IMG/VR virus record: IMGVR_UViG_3300028829_003842
Span: 1 to 43,258 of that record
DNA: 43,258 nt
From: a virus
Strand: one strand, 5' to 3'
In this document: positions 16,668 to 24,568 of the stretch, piece after piece
Numbering within the stretch: position 1 is the stretch's first letter
Layout of the letters: every line of letters begins with the position of its first letter
Notes under the pieces: model-generated
Seen by the model: only the letters and a program-made list of their open reading frames with translations
Told to the model about the DNA's origin: nothing
Database searches by the model: none
Position numbers and translations under genes: made by a program

Positions 16668-17659
16668 ATAAAAAAGCATTTATTACCGGTATAAACGGAC
16701 AGGATGGTTCGTATTTATCGGAATATCTCCTATCCTTAGGGTATGAGGTACATGGTATGGTGAGAAGAAACTCAACAGCAGAAAACCAATCGGCAAGATT
16801 AACCGAAGCGTTTAAAAATGGAAATATACACACACATTATGGAGACTTACTAGACCAAACATCAATTGAAAGATTATTAACTGAAATTATGCCGGATGAA
16901 ATATATAACATCGCAGCTCAAAGTCACGTTAGAATTAGTTTTGATATACCTCAGTTTACAGTACAAACAAACGCGGTAGGAGTAATTAATATATTAGAGG
17001 CTTATAGAAGAATATGTCCAGACGCTAAATTTTACCAAGCGTCGTCATCTGAAATGTTTGGGTTAACTATTGAGGGTGATGGTTTCCAAAGGGAGTCTAC
17101 TGTCATGAATCCAGTATCCCCCTATGGGTGTTCTAAGGTGTTTGGTTACAATGTGGTAAGACACTATAGGAGGGCGTATGGACTACACGCAGTAAACGGT
17201 ATATTATTTAACCATGAATCACCAAGAAGAGGAAGTAATTTTGTTACTAATAAAGTGGTTAAAGCCGCCTGTTCCATTAAATTAGGATTACAGGATAAAT
17301 TAGAATTAGGTAATATGGATTCTTATAGAGATTGGGGACACTCCAAAGACTATGTTAGAGCAATGCATTCGATTATAAATCATGATACCGCAGATGACTT
17401 TGTAGTTTCAACAATGAAGACTCATTCAGTTAGGGAGATGTGTGATTTGGTATTTAATTATTTAGACTTAGACTATAATGATTATATCGTACAAAATCCA
17501 AAATTTATGAGACCTGAAGAATTACCTTATCTTAAAGGTGACTCTACAAAAATTAGAGAAACATTAGGATGGAATCCTGATTATACTTTTGAATCTATGA
17601 TGTATGAACTGTGTGACCATTGGATGGATGTATTACAGGGAATTAGAAGCGTTAGATAA
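16664..17659 (+). CDS. gmd: GDP-mannose 4,6-dehydratase
   Basis: 331 aa SDR enzyme. NAD(P)-binding GINGQDGSYL (from Gly9), Thr/Ser-x-Glu catalytic region in SSSEMFG, catalytic Tyr154 and Lys158 in SPYGCSKVFGYN, the GMD-specific LFNHESPRRG, and the substrate loop KFMRPEELPYLKGD. It converts GDP-D-mannose to GDP-4-keto-6-deoxy-D-mannose, the branch point to GDP-L-fucose, GDP-perosamine, GDP-rhamnose and others. It is the last gene of the cassette, overlapping the aminotransferase by 4 nt. Three fucosyltransferase-like genes upstream favour GDP-fucose; the DegT gene favours an amino sugar. Confidence 0.93.
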   Translation: MNKKAFITGINGQDGSYLSEYLLSLGYEVHGMVRRNSTAENQSARLTEAFKNGNIHTHYGDLLDQTSIERLLTEIMPDEIYNIAAQSHVRISFDIPQFTVQTNAVGVINILEAYRRICPDAKFYQASSSEMFGLTIEGDGFQRESTVMNPVSPYGCSKVFGYNVVRHYRRAYGLHAVNGILFNHESPRRGSNFVTNKVVKAACSIKLGLQDKLELGNMDSYRDWGHSKDYVRAMHSIINHDTADDFVVSTMKTHSVREMCDLVFNYLDLDYNDYIVQNPKFMRPEELPYLKGDSTKIRETLGWNPDYTFESMMYELCDHWMDVLQGIRSVR

Positions 17660-17681
17660 TAAACGATATATATTTATTTTT

Positions 17682-17689
17682 TATAAATA
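17682..17689 (+). promoter_or_regulatory. T4-type late promoter octamer TATAAATA
   Basis: Exact TATAAATAC in the 59-bp gap between gmd and phoH, ending 29 nt before the ATG at 17719. It is followed by CTGAATATT, a sequence shared with the gap before the gene at 26238. Confidence 0.65.
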
Positions 17690-17718
17690 CTGAATATTAT
17701 TATTTAAAATAATATTAT

Positions 17719-18426
17719 ATGTCTACAAAACAAAAAGGTAATGAAAATTCTTTTAGTAACGTTAAGGAATTAATTAATTCTATAGTAAATCGTAAAACAA
17801 GAAAGAAGTTTTTATCAGATAATCAGAAAACTTACTATCAATCATTATTAGATAACGAAATAACAATATGTTCAGGACCCGCGGGAGTGGGTAAATCTTT
17901 TATCGCCATGAGAGCGGCTATAGATTTACTTTTAAATAAGGATAACGCGTATGAAAAAATAATTATAGTTAGACCCGCGGTTGAGGCTGAAGAGAAGTTA
18001 GGTTCATTACCGGGTAATTTAGAAGAGAAATTAGACCCTTATATTTTTCCGTCTTACTATCTATTAAATAAAATCATAGGTAAAGAAGCGAGAGAAAAAT
18101 TAAAACAAAATGATGTTATTGAAGTTTTTGCATTAGCATATATGAGAGGAATGAATATTGATAATTCTATCTTAATCTTTGAGGAGGCTCAAAATTCAAC
18201 CCCATCTCAGATGAAACTACTATTAACTAGAATAGGTTTTAATTCTAAATTTTTAATATCGGGTGATGTAGAACAAACAGACCGTTATAGAGATAAAACA
18301 CAATCAGGGTTATATGACGCTTTAAGAAGGTTTAGAACTATTGAAAATATCGGAGTTTTTGAGTTTGAAAATAAGGATATTATAAGGAATCCTTTAATAA
18401 GTAAAATTTTAGATAAGTACGAATAA
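17719..18426 (+). CDS. phoH: PhoH-like ATPase
   Basis: 235 aa, a complete stand-alone PhoH domain. Walker A is SGPAGVGKSFIA near residue 54, followed by IIIVRPAVEAEEKLG and the PhoH signature LGSLPGNLEEKLDPY. Walker B is ILIFEEAQN near residue 153, and sensor-like ISGDVEQTDR follows. PhoH proteins bind ATP and nucleic acid and are very common in marine phages; their role during infection is not settled. It begins a new transcription unit downstream of a TATAAATA site. Confidence 0.93.
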   Translation: MSTKQKGNENSFSNVKELINSIVNRKTRKKFLSDNQKTYYQSLLDNEITICSGPAGVGKSFIAMRAAIDLLLNKDNAYEKIIIVRPAVEAEEKLGSLPGNLEEKLDPYIFPSYYLLNKIIGKEAREKLKQNDVIEVFALAYMRGMNIDNSILIFEEAQNSTPSQMKLLLTRIGFNSKFLISGDVEQTDRYRDKTQSGLYDALRRFRTIENIGVFEFENKDIIRNPLISKILDKYE

Positions 18427-18427
18427 A

Positions 18428-19075
18428 ATGAAAATCGCAATAGATTTAAATGGTGTGGTTAGGGACGTTTTTAGTAAATCAGCTCAGGTTTACGAAAAAT
18501 TTTATTTAGATGAATTATCTGAATCATCGTCTTCTCACTATAATGAAGAAACAAAAGAATGGGTTAAAGAAGACGAAAATGAAGATTCTTTTAATTATGA
18601 ATTAGACTTACCCGTGACCTCTCTGAACTTAATTGACCATTTTAAGTTTGATAAGTCAGAAGATTTATATAATTTTTTTTATGTTGATTTCCCCATGGAA
18701 ATATTCGGACACAGTCCATCAATGCAGAATAACACATTTAATATTTTAAATGATATATATGTGGATTTTAGAGATTTTAACGAAATAACAATAATCTCAG
18801 ATGAGATAGGTAAATCCAAACCGGCGACTTTATTTTTCCTATCTAAATACGGATGTTTAATTGAAAATATTAAATTCTATTCGAAAGTTACTTTATCAGA
18901 TACTTTCGATTCATTTGATGTTATTATTACATCAAACCCCGATTTATTATCATTAAAAAATAATAATAAAACTATAATAAAAGTAGTAACTACATATAAT
19001 TCTGAGTTTAATGGGGATTACAATATCTCTAGCATTGAAGAACTATCTGAAGTATTAAAAAAAATTAATATATAA
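18428..19075 (+). CDS. HAD-like hydrolase-related phage protein
   Basis: 215 aa. The N-terminus MKIAIDLNGVVRDVF matches HAD motif I with Asn in place of the second Asp (D-x-N-x3-R-D). Later ITIISDEIGKSKPATLFFLS resembles motif II plus the Lys region, and FDVIITSNPDLL resembles motif III. A long acidic insertion fills residues 30-70. The Asn replacement of the general acid makes a phosphatase doubtful; it could be inactive or a nucleotide-binding relative. It starts 2 nt after phoH. Confidence 0.55.
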   Translation: MKIAIDLNGVVRDVFSKSAQVYEKFYLDELSESSSSHYNEETKEWVKEDENEDSFNYELDLPVTSLNLIDHFKFDKSEDLYNFFYVDFPMEIFGHSPSMQNNTFNILNDIYVDFRDFNEITIISDEIGKSKPATLFFLSKYGCLIENIKFYSKVTLSDTFDSFDVIITSNPDLLSLKNNNKTIIKVVTTYNSEFNGDYNISSIEELSEVLKKINI

Positions 19076-19079
19076 TACT

Positions 19080-19349
19080 ATGTTGGAAATTTTAGGAGAA
19101 ATGTATTACATAGATTTAAATGAGTTAAGTGATACGATTGATATGTCTATCCCTACAGTAAGTGGTGAAACTGAACAAACTATAAACTTAGTTTCATTTG
19201 AAGTTTTAAAGATGATGCTTGAGGTTATTATGACTGAACGTGAGGAAGTTGATGAGAATCTAGGTATTCACTCAGTTAAGAATTTAAGTATTCCCTTTAA
19301 AATTGCATTTAATACATTATTAAAACATCAAATACTAAAACATTTATAA
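19080..19349 (+). CDS. Hypothetical small phage protein
   Basis: 89 aa. Begins MLEILGEMYYIDLNELSDTI and ends in a helical, Leu/Lys-rich segment. No motif recognised. It lies 4 nt after the HAD-like gene and 2 nt before a glycosyltransferase, so it is part of the phoH transcription unit. Confidence 0.65.
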   Translation: MLEILGEMYYIDLNELSDTIDMSIPTVSGETEQTINLVSFEVLKMMLEVIMTEREEVDENLGIHSVKNLSIPFKIAFNTLLKHQILKHL

Positions 19350-19351
19350 AA

Positions 19352-20416
19352 ATGAATGAAGAAACGTTACTAAAAGTAGAAAAGTCTATCGAGAACTTAC
19401 GTGATAAGTCCTCTAGAATTTATTTTATGGTACAGGATACTAAAGGTAATCCTAAGGCCGGTGTTAGGATGTCATATCAAATGGCTCAAACACTAAAAGA
19501 AGAAGGTTATAATACCTTTATAATGCATGAAAAAAATGATTATACTGGTGTTTCATCATGGATGGGTGAAAAATATATGGAAATTACACATTCATCGATA
19601 GAAAATCAAAATTTACAAATTTCACCTGAAGATTTTATCATAATACCTGAAGTGTATGGTCATGTTATGGAACAAGTATCAAAAATGACATGTGCCAAAA
19701 TTGTTTTATGTCAGGCTTACGACCATATGTTAGAGACATTACAAGCGGGTACATCTTGGTCACAATACGGATTTTTAAAATGCATCACAACCAGTGAAAC
19801 TCAAAAGAAATATATTTCAGAAATAATGAAAAACATATCTTACGACATAATTAAACCACTGATTACTGAAGAATTTACACCTAAAACATTACCATCTAAA
19901 CCAATTGTCTCTATTCACACAAGAGACCAAAGGGATACTATGAAAATAATAAAAACTTTTTATTTAAAATACCCTCAATATAGATGGATTACTTTTAGGG
20001 ATATGAGAAATTTAGATACTAAAGAATTTGCGGAATATTTAAAAGACGCGTTTGTCTCAGTATGGGTTGACGATATTTCAGGGTTCGGTACTTACCCTAT
20101 CGAATCAATGGCGAGCAATACCCCAGTAATCGGAAAGGTTCCAAATATGAAGCCAGAATGGTTAAATGATAAGAATGGTATATGGACATATGAGTTAAAT
20201 AACATTCATGATATACTTGCGGAGTACATACAGAATTGGTTAGAAGACAATGTTAACATTGAATTGTACGATAAGGGAATTGAAACCTCTGAAGAGTATA
20301 AAAACGACGATTCCTTTAAATCTTCGGTTATTGAATTATTTGAGAGTTACTTTAACTCTCGTAGAGAAATTTTTGAGGTTCAATTAGAAAAAATAAAAGT
20401 AGAAGAAGAAAATTAA
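19352..20416 (+). CDS. Glycosyltransferase, GT-B fold
   Basis: 354 aa. The N-terminal half has IYFMVQDTKGNPKAGVRMSY, an acceptor-domain opening. The C-terminal half has KPIVSIHTRDQRD, then WITFRDMRNL, then the donor-binding GFGTYPIESMASNTPVIGKV near residue 244, with the family Glu in P-x-E-x-M-A. It is outside the main cassette but close to it, behind phoH, and paired with a GT2 gene. Donor unknown. A Glu/Lys-rich tail follows the catalytic domain. Confidence 0.75.
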   Translation: MNEETLLKVEKSIENLRDKSSRIYFMVQDTKGNPKAGVRMSYQMAQTLKEEGYNTFIMHEKNDYTGVSSWMGEKYMEITHSSIENQNLQISPEDFIIIPEVYGHVMEQVSKMTCAKIVLCQAYDHMLETLQAGTSWSQYGFLKCITTSETQKKYISEIMKNISYDIIKPLITEEFTPKTLPSKPIVSIHTRDQRDTMKIIKTFYLKYPQYRWITFRDMRNLDTKEFAEYLKDAFVSVWVDDISGFGTYPIESMASNTPVIGKVPNMKPEWLNDKNGIWTYELNNIHDILAEYIQNWLEDNVNIELYDKGIETSEEYKNDDSFKSSVIELFESYFNSRREIFEVQLEKIKVEEEN

Positions 20417-20421
20417 TTAAA

Positions 20422-21252
20422 ATGGAAAAATTAAATATATCAGTAGTTTTACCTGTAGAATCTTCTAAACATAAAAATTTTACAGACCTGTTTAAATCTT
20501 GTATTGTTTCAGTACAGCAACAAATTAAAGAATCTGTAAGAGGTGAAAATGTTGTAGATGATATTGAGTTGGTTATAGTCCATTCAGGAGAAGAGAGTTT
20601 AGTTGAACAAATTAATAATACGGACTTTAGTGGGTTAACCACTAATGTTATTCATAATGAAGGAGACACGGACTTTAGTACTCAAGTTAATTTAGGTATT
20701 GAAAAGTCATCTCACGAATGGGTGACAGTATTAGAATTTGATGATGAGATATCAAGTATATGGTTTAGAAACGTTTATAAGTATATTAACGCTTACCCAC
20801 ACATAAAAGGGTTTTTACCTATCGTTGTTGATACTGACGAAAATGATACATTTGCTGGATTTACTAATGAAGCTACATTCGCAGCTAACATGAACAGTGA
20901 AATCGGAATACTAACCAACGAGGTATTACTAAACTATCAGAATTTCCAAACGAGTGGAATGGTATTTAAAAAATCAATATTTGACGACTTTGGGGGGTTT
21001 AAGAAATCGTTTAGATTAACCTTTGTGTATGAACTACTATTAAGATTAACTTATAACTCTGTAGAAATTATGACTATACCTAGAATTGGATATAAACACT
21101 CCAATATGAGGGAAGGTTCAATTTTTTGGAATTATAAAAATGGAGATTACCCATTAACTCAAGAAGAAGTTTCTTTTTGGATTGAATCAGCAAAAAAAGA
21201 ACATTTCTTTAAAGATGATAGAGATATAAAATATGAAGTGATTGATATTTAA
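20422..21252 (+). CDS. Glycosyltransferase family 2-like
   Basis: 276 aa. GT2 opening ISVVLPVESSKHKNF, nucleotide-binding strand DDIELVIVHSGEES, and a DxD-like EFDDEISS near residue 103 where the first Asp is replaced by Glu-Phe-Asp-Asp. The acceptor part includes TSGMVFKKSIFDDFGGF and an ending with WNYKNGDYPLTQEE. Likely adds a sugar in the same glycan programme as the upstream GT-B gene. Its stop overlaps the late sigma start (TAATG). Confidence 0.75.
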   Translation: MEKLNISVVLPVESSKHKNFTDLFKSCIVSVQQQIKESVRGENVVDDIELVIVHSGEESLVEQINNTDFSGLTTNVIHNEGDTDFSTQVNLGIEKSSHEWVTVLEFDDEISSIWFRNVYKYINAYPHIKGFLPIVVDTDENDTFAGFTNEATFAANMNSEIGILTNEVLLNYQNFQTSGMVFKKSIFDDFGGFKKSFRLTFVYELLLRLTYNSVEIMTIPRIGYKHSNMREGSIFWNYKNGDYPLTQEEVSFWIESAKKEHFFKDDRDIKYEVIDI

Positions 21253-22004
21253 TGTTATTAAATGAAACGGGAAATACTGTAAATCCTGAAACTAAAGGTA
21301 AGAGGGGACGAAAAGCTAAATCTCAAAATTATTTTGATGTAAGAGAGGAGAAGGCGGTTAGGATGTTCTTGACTGCTTCTACATGGGAGGAAAAAAACAG
21401 CATATATAATGAGTTTTTAAGGGCTCCTTTAGATAAAATGATAGAATCTATCATTAGAAGATATAAGTTATATCGTAAAAATATGGAGTTCAGGGATATT
21501 CATAATGATACCCATTCATTTTTAATGACTAAAGTTGATAAATTTAAACCTGATAAAAATAAAAAGGCTTACTCTTATTTTGGTACTATATGTAAAAACT
21601 ATTTAATGGGTCAAATAATAAAAGACCAAAAAGAACAAAATAGAAAAATATCATATGAGGATATCACGACTAAATTAGAAAGTAGACCTGATATGGTATA
21701 TTATTTAGAGTATGAAAAATTATTACCAGAAAAAATAATAAAAGAGTTCATAAAAGAATTAAATACTTTTATTGATAATACTGATTTAAATAATAATGAA
21801 TTAAAATTAGGATATGCATTAATTGAGTTATTTGAAAATTATGAGGATATTTTTATTGGTACGGATAATAATAAATTTAATAAGAATATCATATTATTAT
21901 CACTTAGAGAAATGACTAATTTAACCACGAAAGAGATAAGAACTTCTATGAAAAAGTTTAAAAATCTATACTTTGATTTGAGTGTTAAATTAAATAATTT
22001 ATAA
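21252..22004 (+). CDS. Late-transcription sigma factor, T4 gp55-like
   Basis: 250 aa. The N-terminus is basic (KGKRGRKAKSQ). The central region resembles sigma region 2: a helix with SIIRRYKLYR, then KVDKFKPDKNKKAYSYFGTI, CKNYLMGQIIKDQKEQNRK, the same order as in gp55-type factors. The C-terminal part is helical and could bind a sliding clamp or co-activator. gp55-type factors direct host RNA polymerase to late promoters with a TATAAATA -10 element, and several such octamers lie in the intergenic gaps here. It sits directly before the tail/baseplate genes. Confidence 0.78.
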   Translation: MLLNETGNTVNPETKGKRGRKAKSQNYFDVREEKAVRMFLTASTWEEKNSIYNEFLRAPLDKMIESIIRRYKLYRKNMEFRDIHNDTHSFLMTKVDKFKPDKNKKAYSYFGTICKNYLMGQIIKDQKEQNRKISYEDITTKLESRPDMVYYLEYEKLLPEKIIKEFIKELNTFIDNTDLNNNELKLGYALIELFENYEDIFIGTDNNKFNKNIILLSLREMTNLTTKEIRTSMKKFKNLYFDLSVKLNNL

Positions 22005-22006
22005 AA

Positions 22007-22027
22007 TATAAATTCAAAATATTTATA
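22007..22027 (+). promoter_or_regulatory. Inverted repeat with paired late-type octamers before the tail operon
   Basis: TATAAAT (22007-22013), a 7-nt spacer, then ATTTATA (22021-22027), 5 nt before the ATG at 22033. It holds a sense TATAAATT, one mismatch from the late octamer, and an exact TATTTATA. It may be a promoter, or an AU-rich hairpin at the initiation site. Confidence 0.45.
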
Positions 22028-22032
22028 TTATT

Positions 22033-22404
22033 ATGGGTAGACCAAAAAAGAAAGAAATTATTTTAAGTAAAGACTCTGTTTTAGGGTTAATGCAAGAAAT
22101 ATATAATGAACTTGTCGAGCAGAGAGCAACTGCGGTGCGTATACAAAATAAAATGTTAAACCTTTTGAAAGGTGCTGAAGATATGGCGGTTATAGGTCCT
22201 GTTATTAAAGAGCAACAAAAAATCATAAACGACACCATAGAAAAAAAATTATCACTATCTAAACTACAGTCGTCAATATGGGAAAAATCAACAAACAATA
22301 GTGAGGATGATTTTAACTTAGCGGAAATGGACGACGATGTGTTACAAGCTTTAATTAATAAAGATACTGAGGATAATAATAAAGATGGTTATAAAATGAG
22401 TTAA
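22033..22404 (+). CDS. Hypothetical phage protein, coiled-coil
   Basis: 123 aa. Starts MGRPKKKEIILSKDSVLGLM; residues 15-90 are predicted helical with heptad-like spacing of Leu/Ile, and the C-terminus is acidic. The GRPKKK start resembles an AT-hook or basic tail but is single. It opens the baseplate/tail run and lies 2 nt before the next gene. No family recognised; a small assembly chaperone is conceivable from position alone. Confidence 0.6.
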   Translation: MGRPKKKEIILSKDSVLGLMQEIYNELVEQRATAVRIQNKMLNLLKGAEDMAVIGPVIKEQQKIINDTIEKKLSLSKLQSSIWEKSTNNSEDDFNLAEMDDDVLQALINKDTEDNNKDGYKMS

Positions 22405-22406
22405 TT

Positions 22407-24368
22407 ATGGCTACAGACGTTAAACAAGGACTTAATGATGCGTCATCAAAAGTAGTTTCTTATGGTGCTACCATTAGCGTACAGGAAACAGAAAAAAAAT
22501 TAAAAAAACTATCTAGTGGTGATAATTTTGAACTGTCTAAAAGTGAGGCAGTAAAACAGCTTAATTCGATGGGTGATGTTAAGCAGAGAGCACAAACACA
22601 AATAAAAAATCAGTTTGAGGAGTTAATAGATTTGTTTAAGTTGTCTATGCCGTCCAATCCCGCTAAAAATTCTAAAAGTATTGATTTTCTTTTAAAGCAA
22701 ATTCTTTTAGCTAGTCAAAACACTAAAAGTAGAATATCAGAAGTGTTAGTTGAGGAGAGTATGAAGGTTGCTGGATGCTCTCAAGAACAAACTTTTGAGG
22801 GTAATGACGATAATAGTGGTCCTAATAAAATATACGTGAGAGTAAATCAAATAGATTTATTTAAACTTTTAAAAAAAGACCCCGAAGAAGGTTTTAATAG
22901 TATTTTATATGAGTTAAATAATCCTGTAAATGGGGCTCAACCGTATTCCATGGATAAGGAGTTATATAATCGACTTCAAAATGAGGGTTTTTCTTTTAGC
23001 GACGAATATGGTAGTGATTATATAGGTTCCGCCAACAACCCCATTATGAATATTAGTTATGTTACCTCATACGTTAAAAATGGTACGACATATTATGGTA
23101 ATTTTTATGAAATAACATTAAGAAATAGACCTAATTTAAATAGAGTTTCCGATTTTTTAAGAGATTATTATGGGTCTATTGATTTTTTAAACTTTGATGG
23201 TCTTTCGGTTAAAATTATGAACTCTCTTACTAATTTTATCGATATATCAGCAAATGTAACAACGAGTGAGAAGGAGGAACAGTCGAAATTTGAAAAGATA
23301 GTACAGAGAATTCTTGGTCTTTGTTTTGATAACAATCAAGAGATTGATGTCTCAGGAAATGCTAAGAATTCGGCTTTAGAAACTTTAGACCAATCTTTTT
23401 TTGAGATGGATTCTATAGACTTAAGGAACATAGAAGATGAAGTAAATAACATGGTAAATGGTGTTACTGAGTTTGAAGATTGTGATAATATTAAAGTTCC
23501 TGTAAACGTAGAGTCTTTATCGAATTCTATAGAAAATATGTCCTTATTACCTGAGAATGAAAAAATTGATTATTTTATTGAAGAAGTTGTGGATAATATG
23601 TCTAAGGACGATAATTGGAAGTTACAACTACCTGACGGTCTTAATATAAACGCATCAATAAAAAGTGGGATATTAAAAATAATACCACAGTCAGTTGTCC
23701 TAACTATTTTATCGCCAAAAGTACTATTAGGTTTAATGGTAATATTAAAATCTTTAGGTAGTGTTATAATTGATGAGATTGAAGGTTTTGAAACATTTAT
23801 GAGAAATATGAAAAGTTTTTTAATTAATTTGGTTAGTCGTATTGGCGCTATTTTTATTGAAGAACTTTTTAAATTATTAAAAGTCAATCTAAGACAGTTA
23901 GTTGAAACACTATTAATTGAGATAGTAAAGGAGTCTAAAAATGCACAGCTAAGCATTATAACTTCTATTATTTACGCATTAATACAAATTGTATCGGGTA
24001 TTGTGGATTGGCGTCAGTGTAAGAGTGTTGTAGATGAAATATTAAACTTATTAAAACTAATACCGACAGGAGGTAGTACAGGTATCCCTAACTTCGCACT
24101 TGCGTCTGCAAATTTATTACCAGGATACTCACCAACCAGAGCTATGGCTAACGTAACTGAAAATTTACAAAAATTAGGTCTCCCTACGGGTGATATGCCT
24201 GACGGTTCACCTAATTTAATGTTACCATCTATATTTCAACAATTAAAAGGTAATAATCAAGAAAGTCTTAACAATAGTAAAACTGAAGTATGGGTACCCC
24301 CAACCGCAGTCGCGGCTTTTGGTGGGGGTGTAACCTTTCCGATAAAAGCGGGTGGAAAAAGTTATTAA
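22407..24368 (+). CDS. Large virion protein of the baseplate/tail region
   Basis: 653 aa. Residues 1-120 are helical and polar. A beta-rich middle (NISYVTSYVKNGTTYYGNFY) is followed by a long helical, hydrophobic stretch at about residues 415-560 (for example SVVLTILSPKVLLGLMVILK, SQLSI-type and IITSIIYALIQIVSGIVDW). The C-terminus is Gly/Pro-rich and ends in KAGGKSY. The hydrophobic helices could be tape-measure-like or membrane-interacting. Its place just before the gp5-like gene suggests a baseplate hub or tail-tip component. No certain family. Confidence 0.55.
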   Translation: MATDVKQGLNDASSKVVSYGATISVQETEKKLKKLSSGDNFELSKSEAVKQLNSMGDVKQRAQTQIKNQFEELIDLFKLSMPSNPAKNSKSIDFLLKQILLASQNTKSRISEVLVEESMKVAGCSQEQTFEGNDDNSGPNKIYVRVNQIDLFKLLKKDPEEGFNSILYELNNPVNGAQPYSMDKELYNRLQNEGFSFSDEYGSDYIGSANNPIMNISYVTSYVKNGTTYYGNFYEITLRNRPNLNRVSDFLRDYYGSIDFLNFDGLSVKIMNSLTNFIDISANVTTSEKEEQSKFEKIVQRILGLCFDNNQEIDVSGNAKNSALETLDQSFFEMDSIDLRNIEDEVNNMVNGVTEFEDCDNIKVPVNVESLSNSIENMSLLPENEKIDYFIEEVVDNMSKDDNWKLQLPDGLNINASIKSGILKIIPQSVVLTILSPKVLLGLMVILKSLGSVIIDEIEGFETFMRNMKSFLINLVSRIGAIFIEELFKLLKVNLRQLVETLLIEIVKESKNAQLSIITSIIYALIQIVSGIVDWRQCKSVVDEILNLLKLIPTGGSTGIPNFALASANLLPGYSPTRAMANVTENLQKLGLPTGDMPDGSPNLMLPSIFQQLKGNNQESLNNSKTEVWVPPTAVAAFGGGVTFPIKAGGKSY

Positions 24369-24370
24369 AC

Positions 24371-24568
24371 ATGGACGATAAATTAAAAAATGTTATTTTA
24401 AATTATAAATCTTTACCTAATAAAGAATTAGAGTTTGGTTTAGGTTTAATAAGTGAAGATTTTGAGGACACTAAAAAACTCTTAGTTAAACTTACTCACC
24501 ATTTAGATTCTTTAGAAAAAAATTATAATAATATATTAGAGGAATACAAAGCTAGAAATAAGTCATGA
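24371..24568 (+). CDS. Hypothetical small coiled-coil protein
   Basis: 65 aa from the ATG at 24371. The frame is open upstream, but that would overlap the preceding gene by 80 nt. The C-terminal half (KLTHHLDSLEKNYNNILEEY) is a clear helical heptad pattern. Its last bases overlap the gp5-like start by 4 nt, so it is probably a small partner or chaperone of the hub protein. No family recognised. Confidence 0.6.
   Translation: MDDKLKNVILNYKSLPNKELEFGLGLISEDFEDTKKLLVKLTHHLDSLEKNYNNILEEYKARNKS

Noticed and set aside
18428-19075. Calling this gene a 5'-deoxyribonucleotidase
   Set aside because: Motif I has Asn at the general-acid position and the rest is too divergent for a specific enzyme name.
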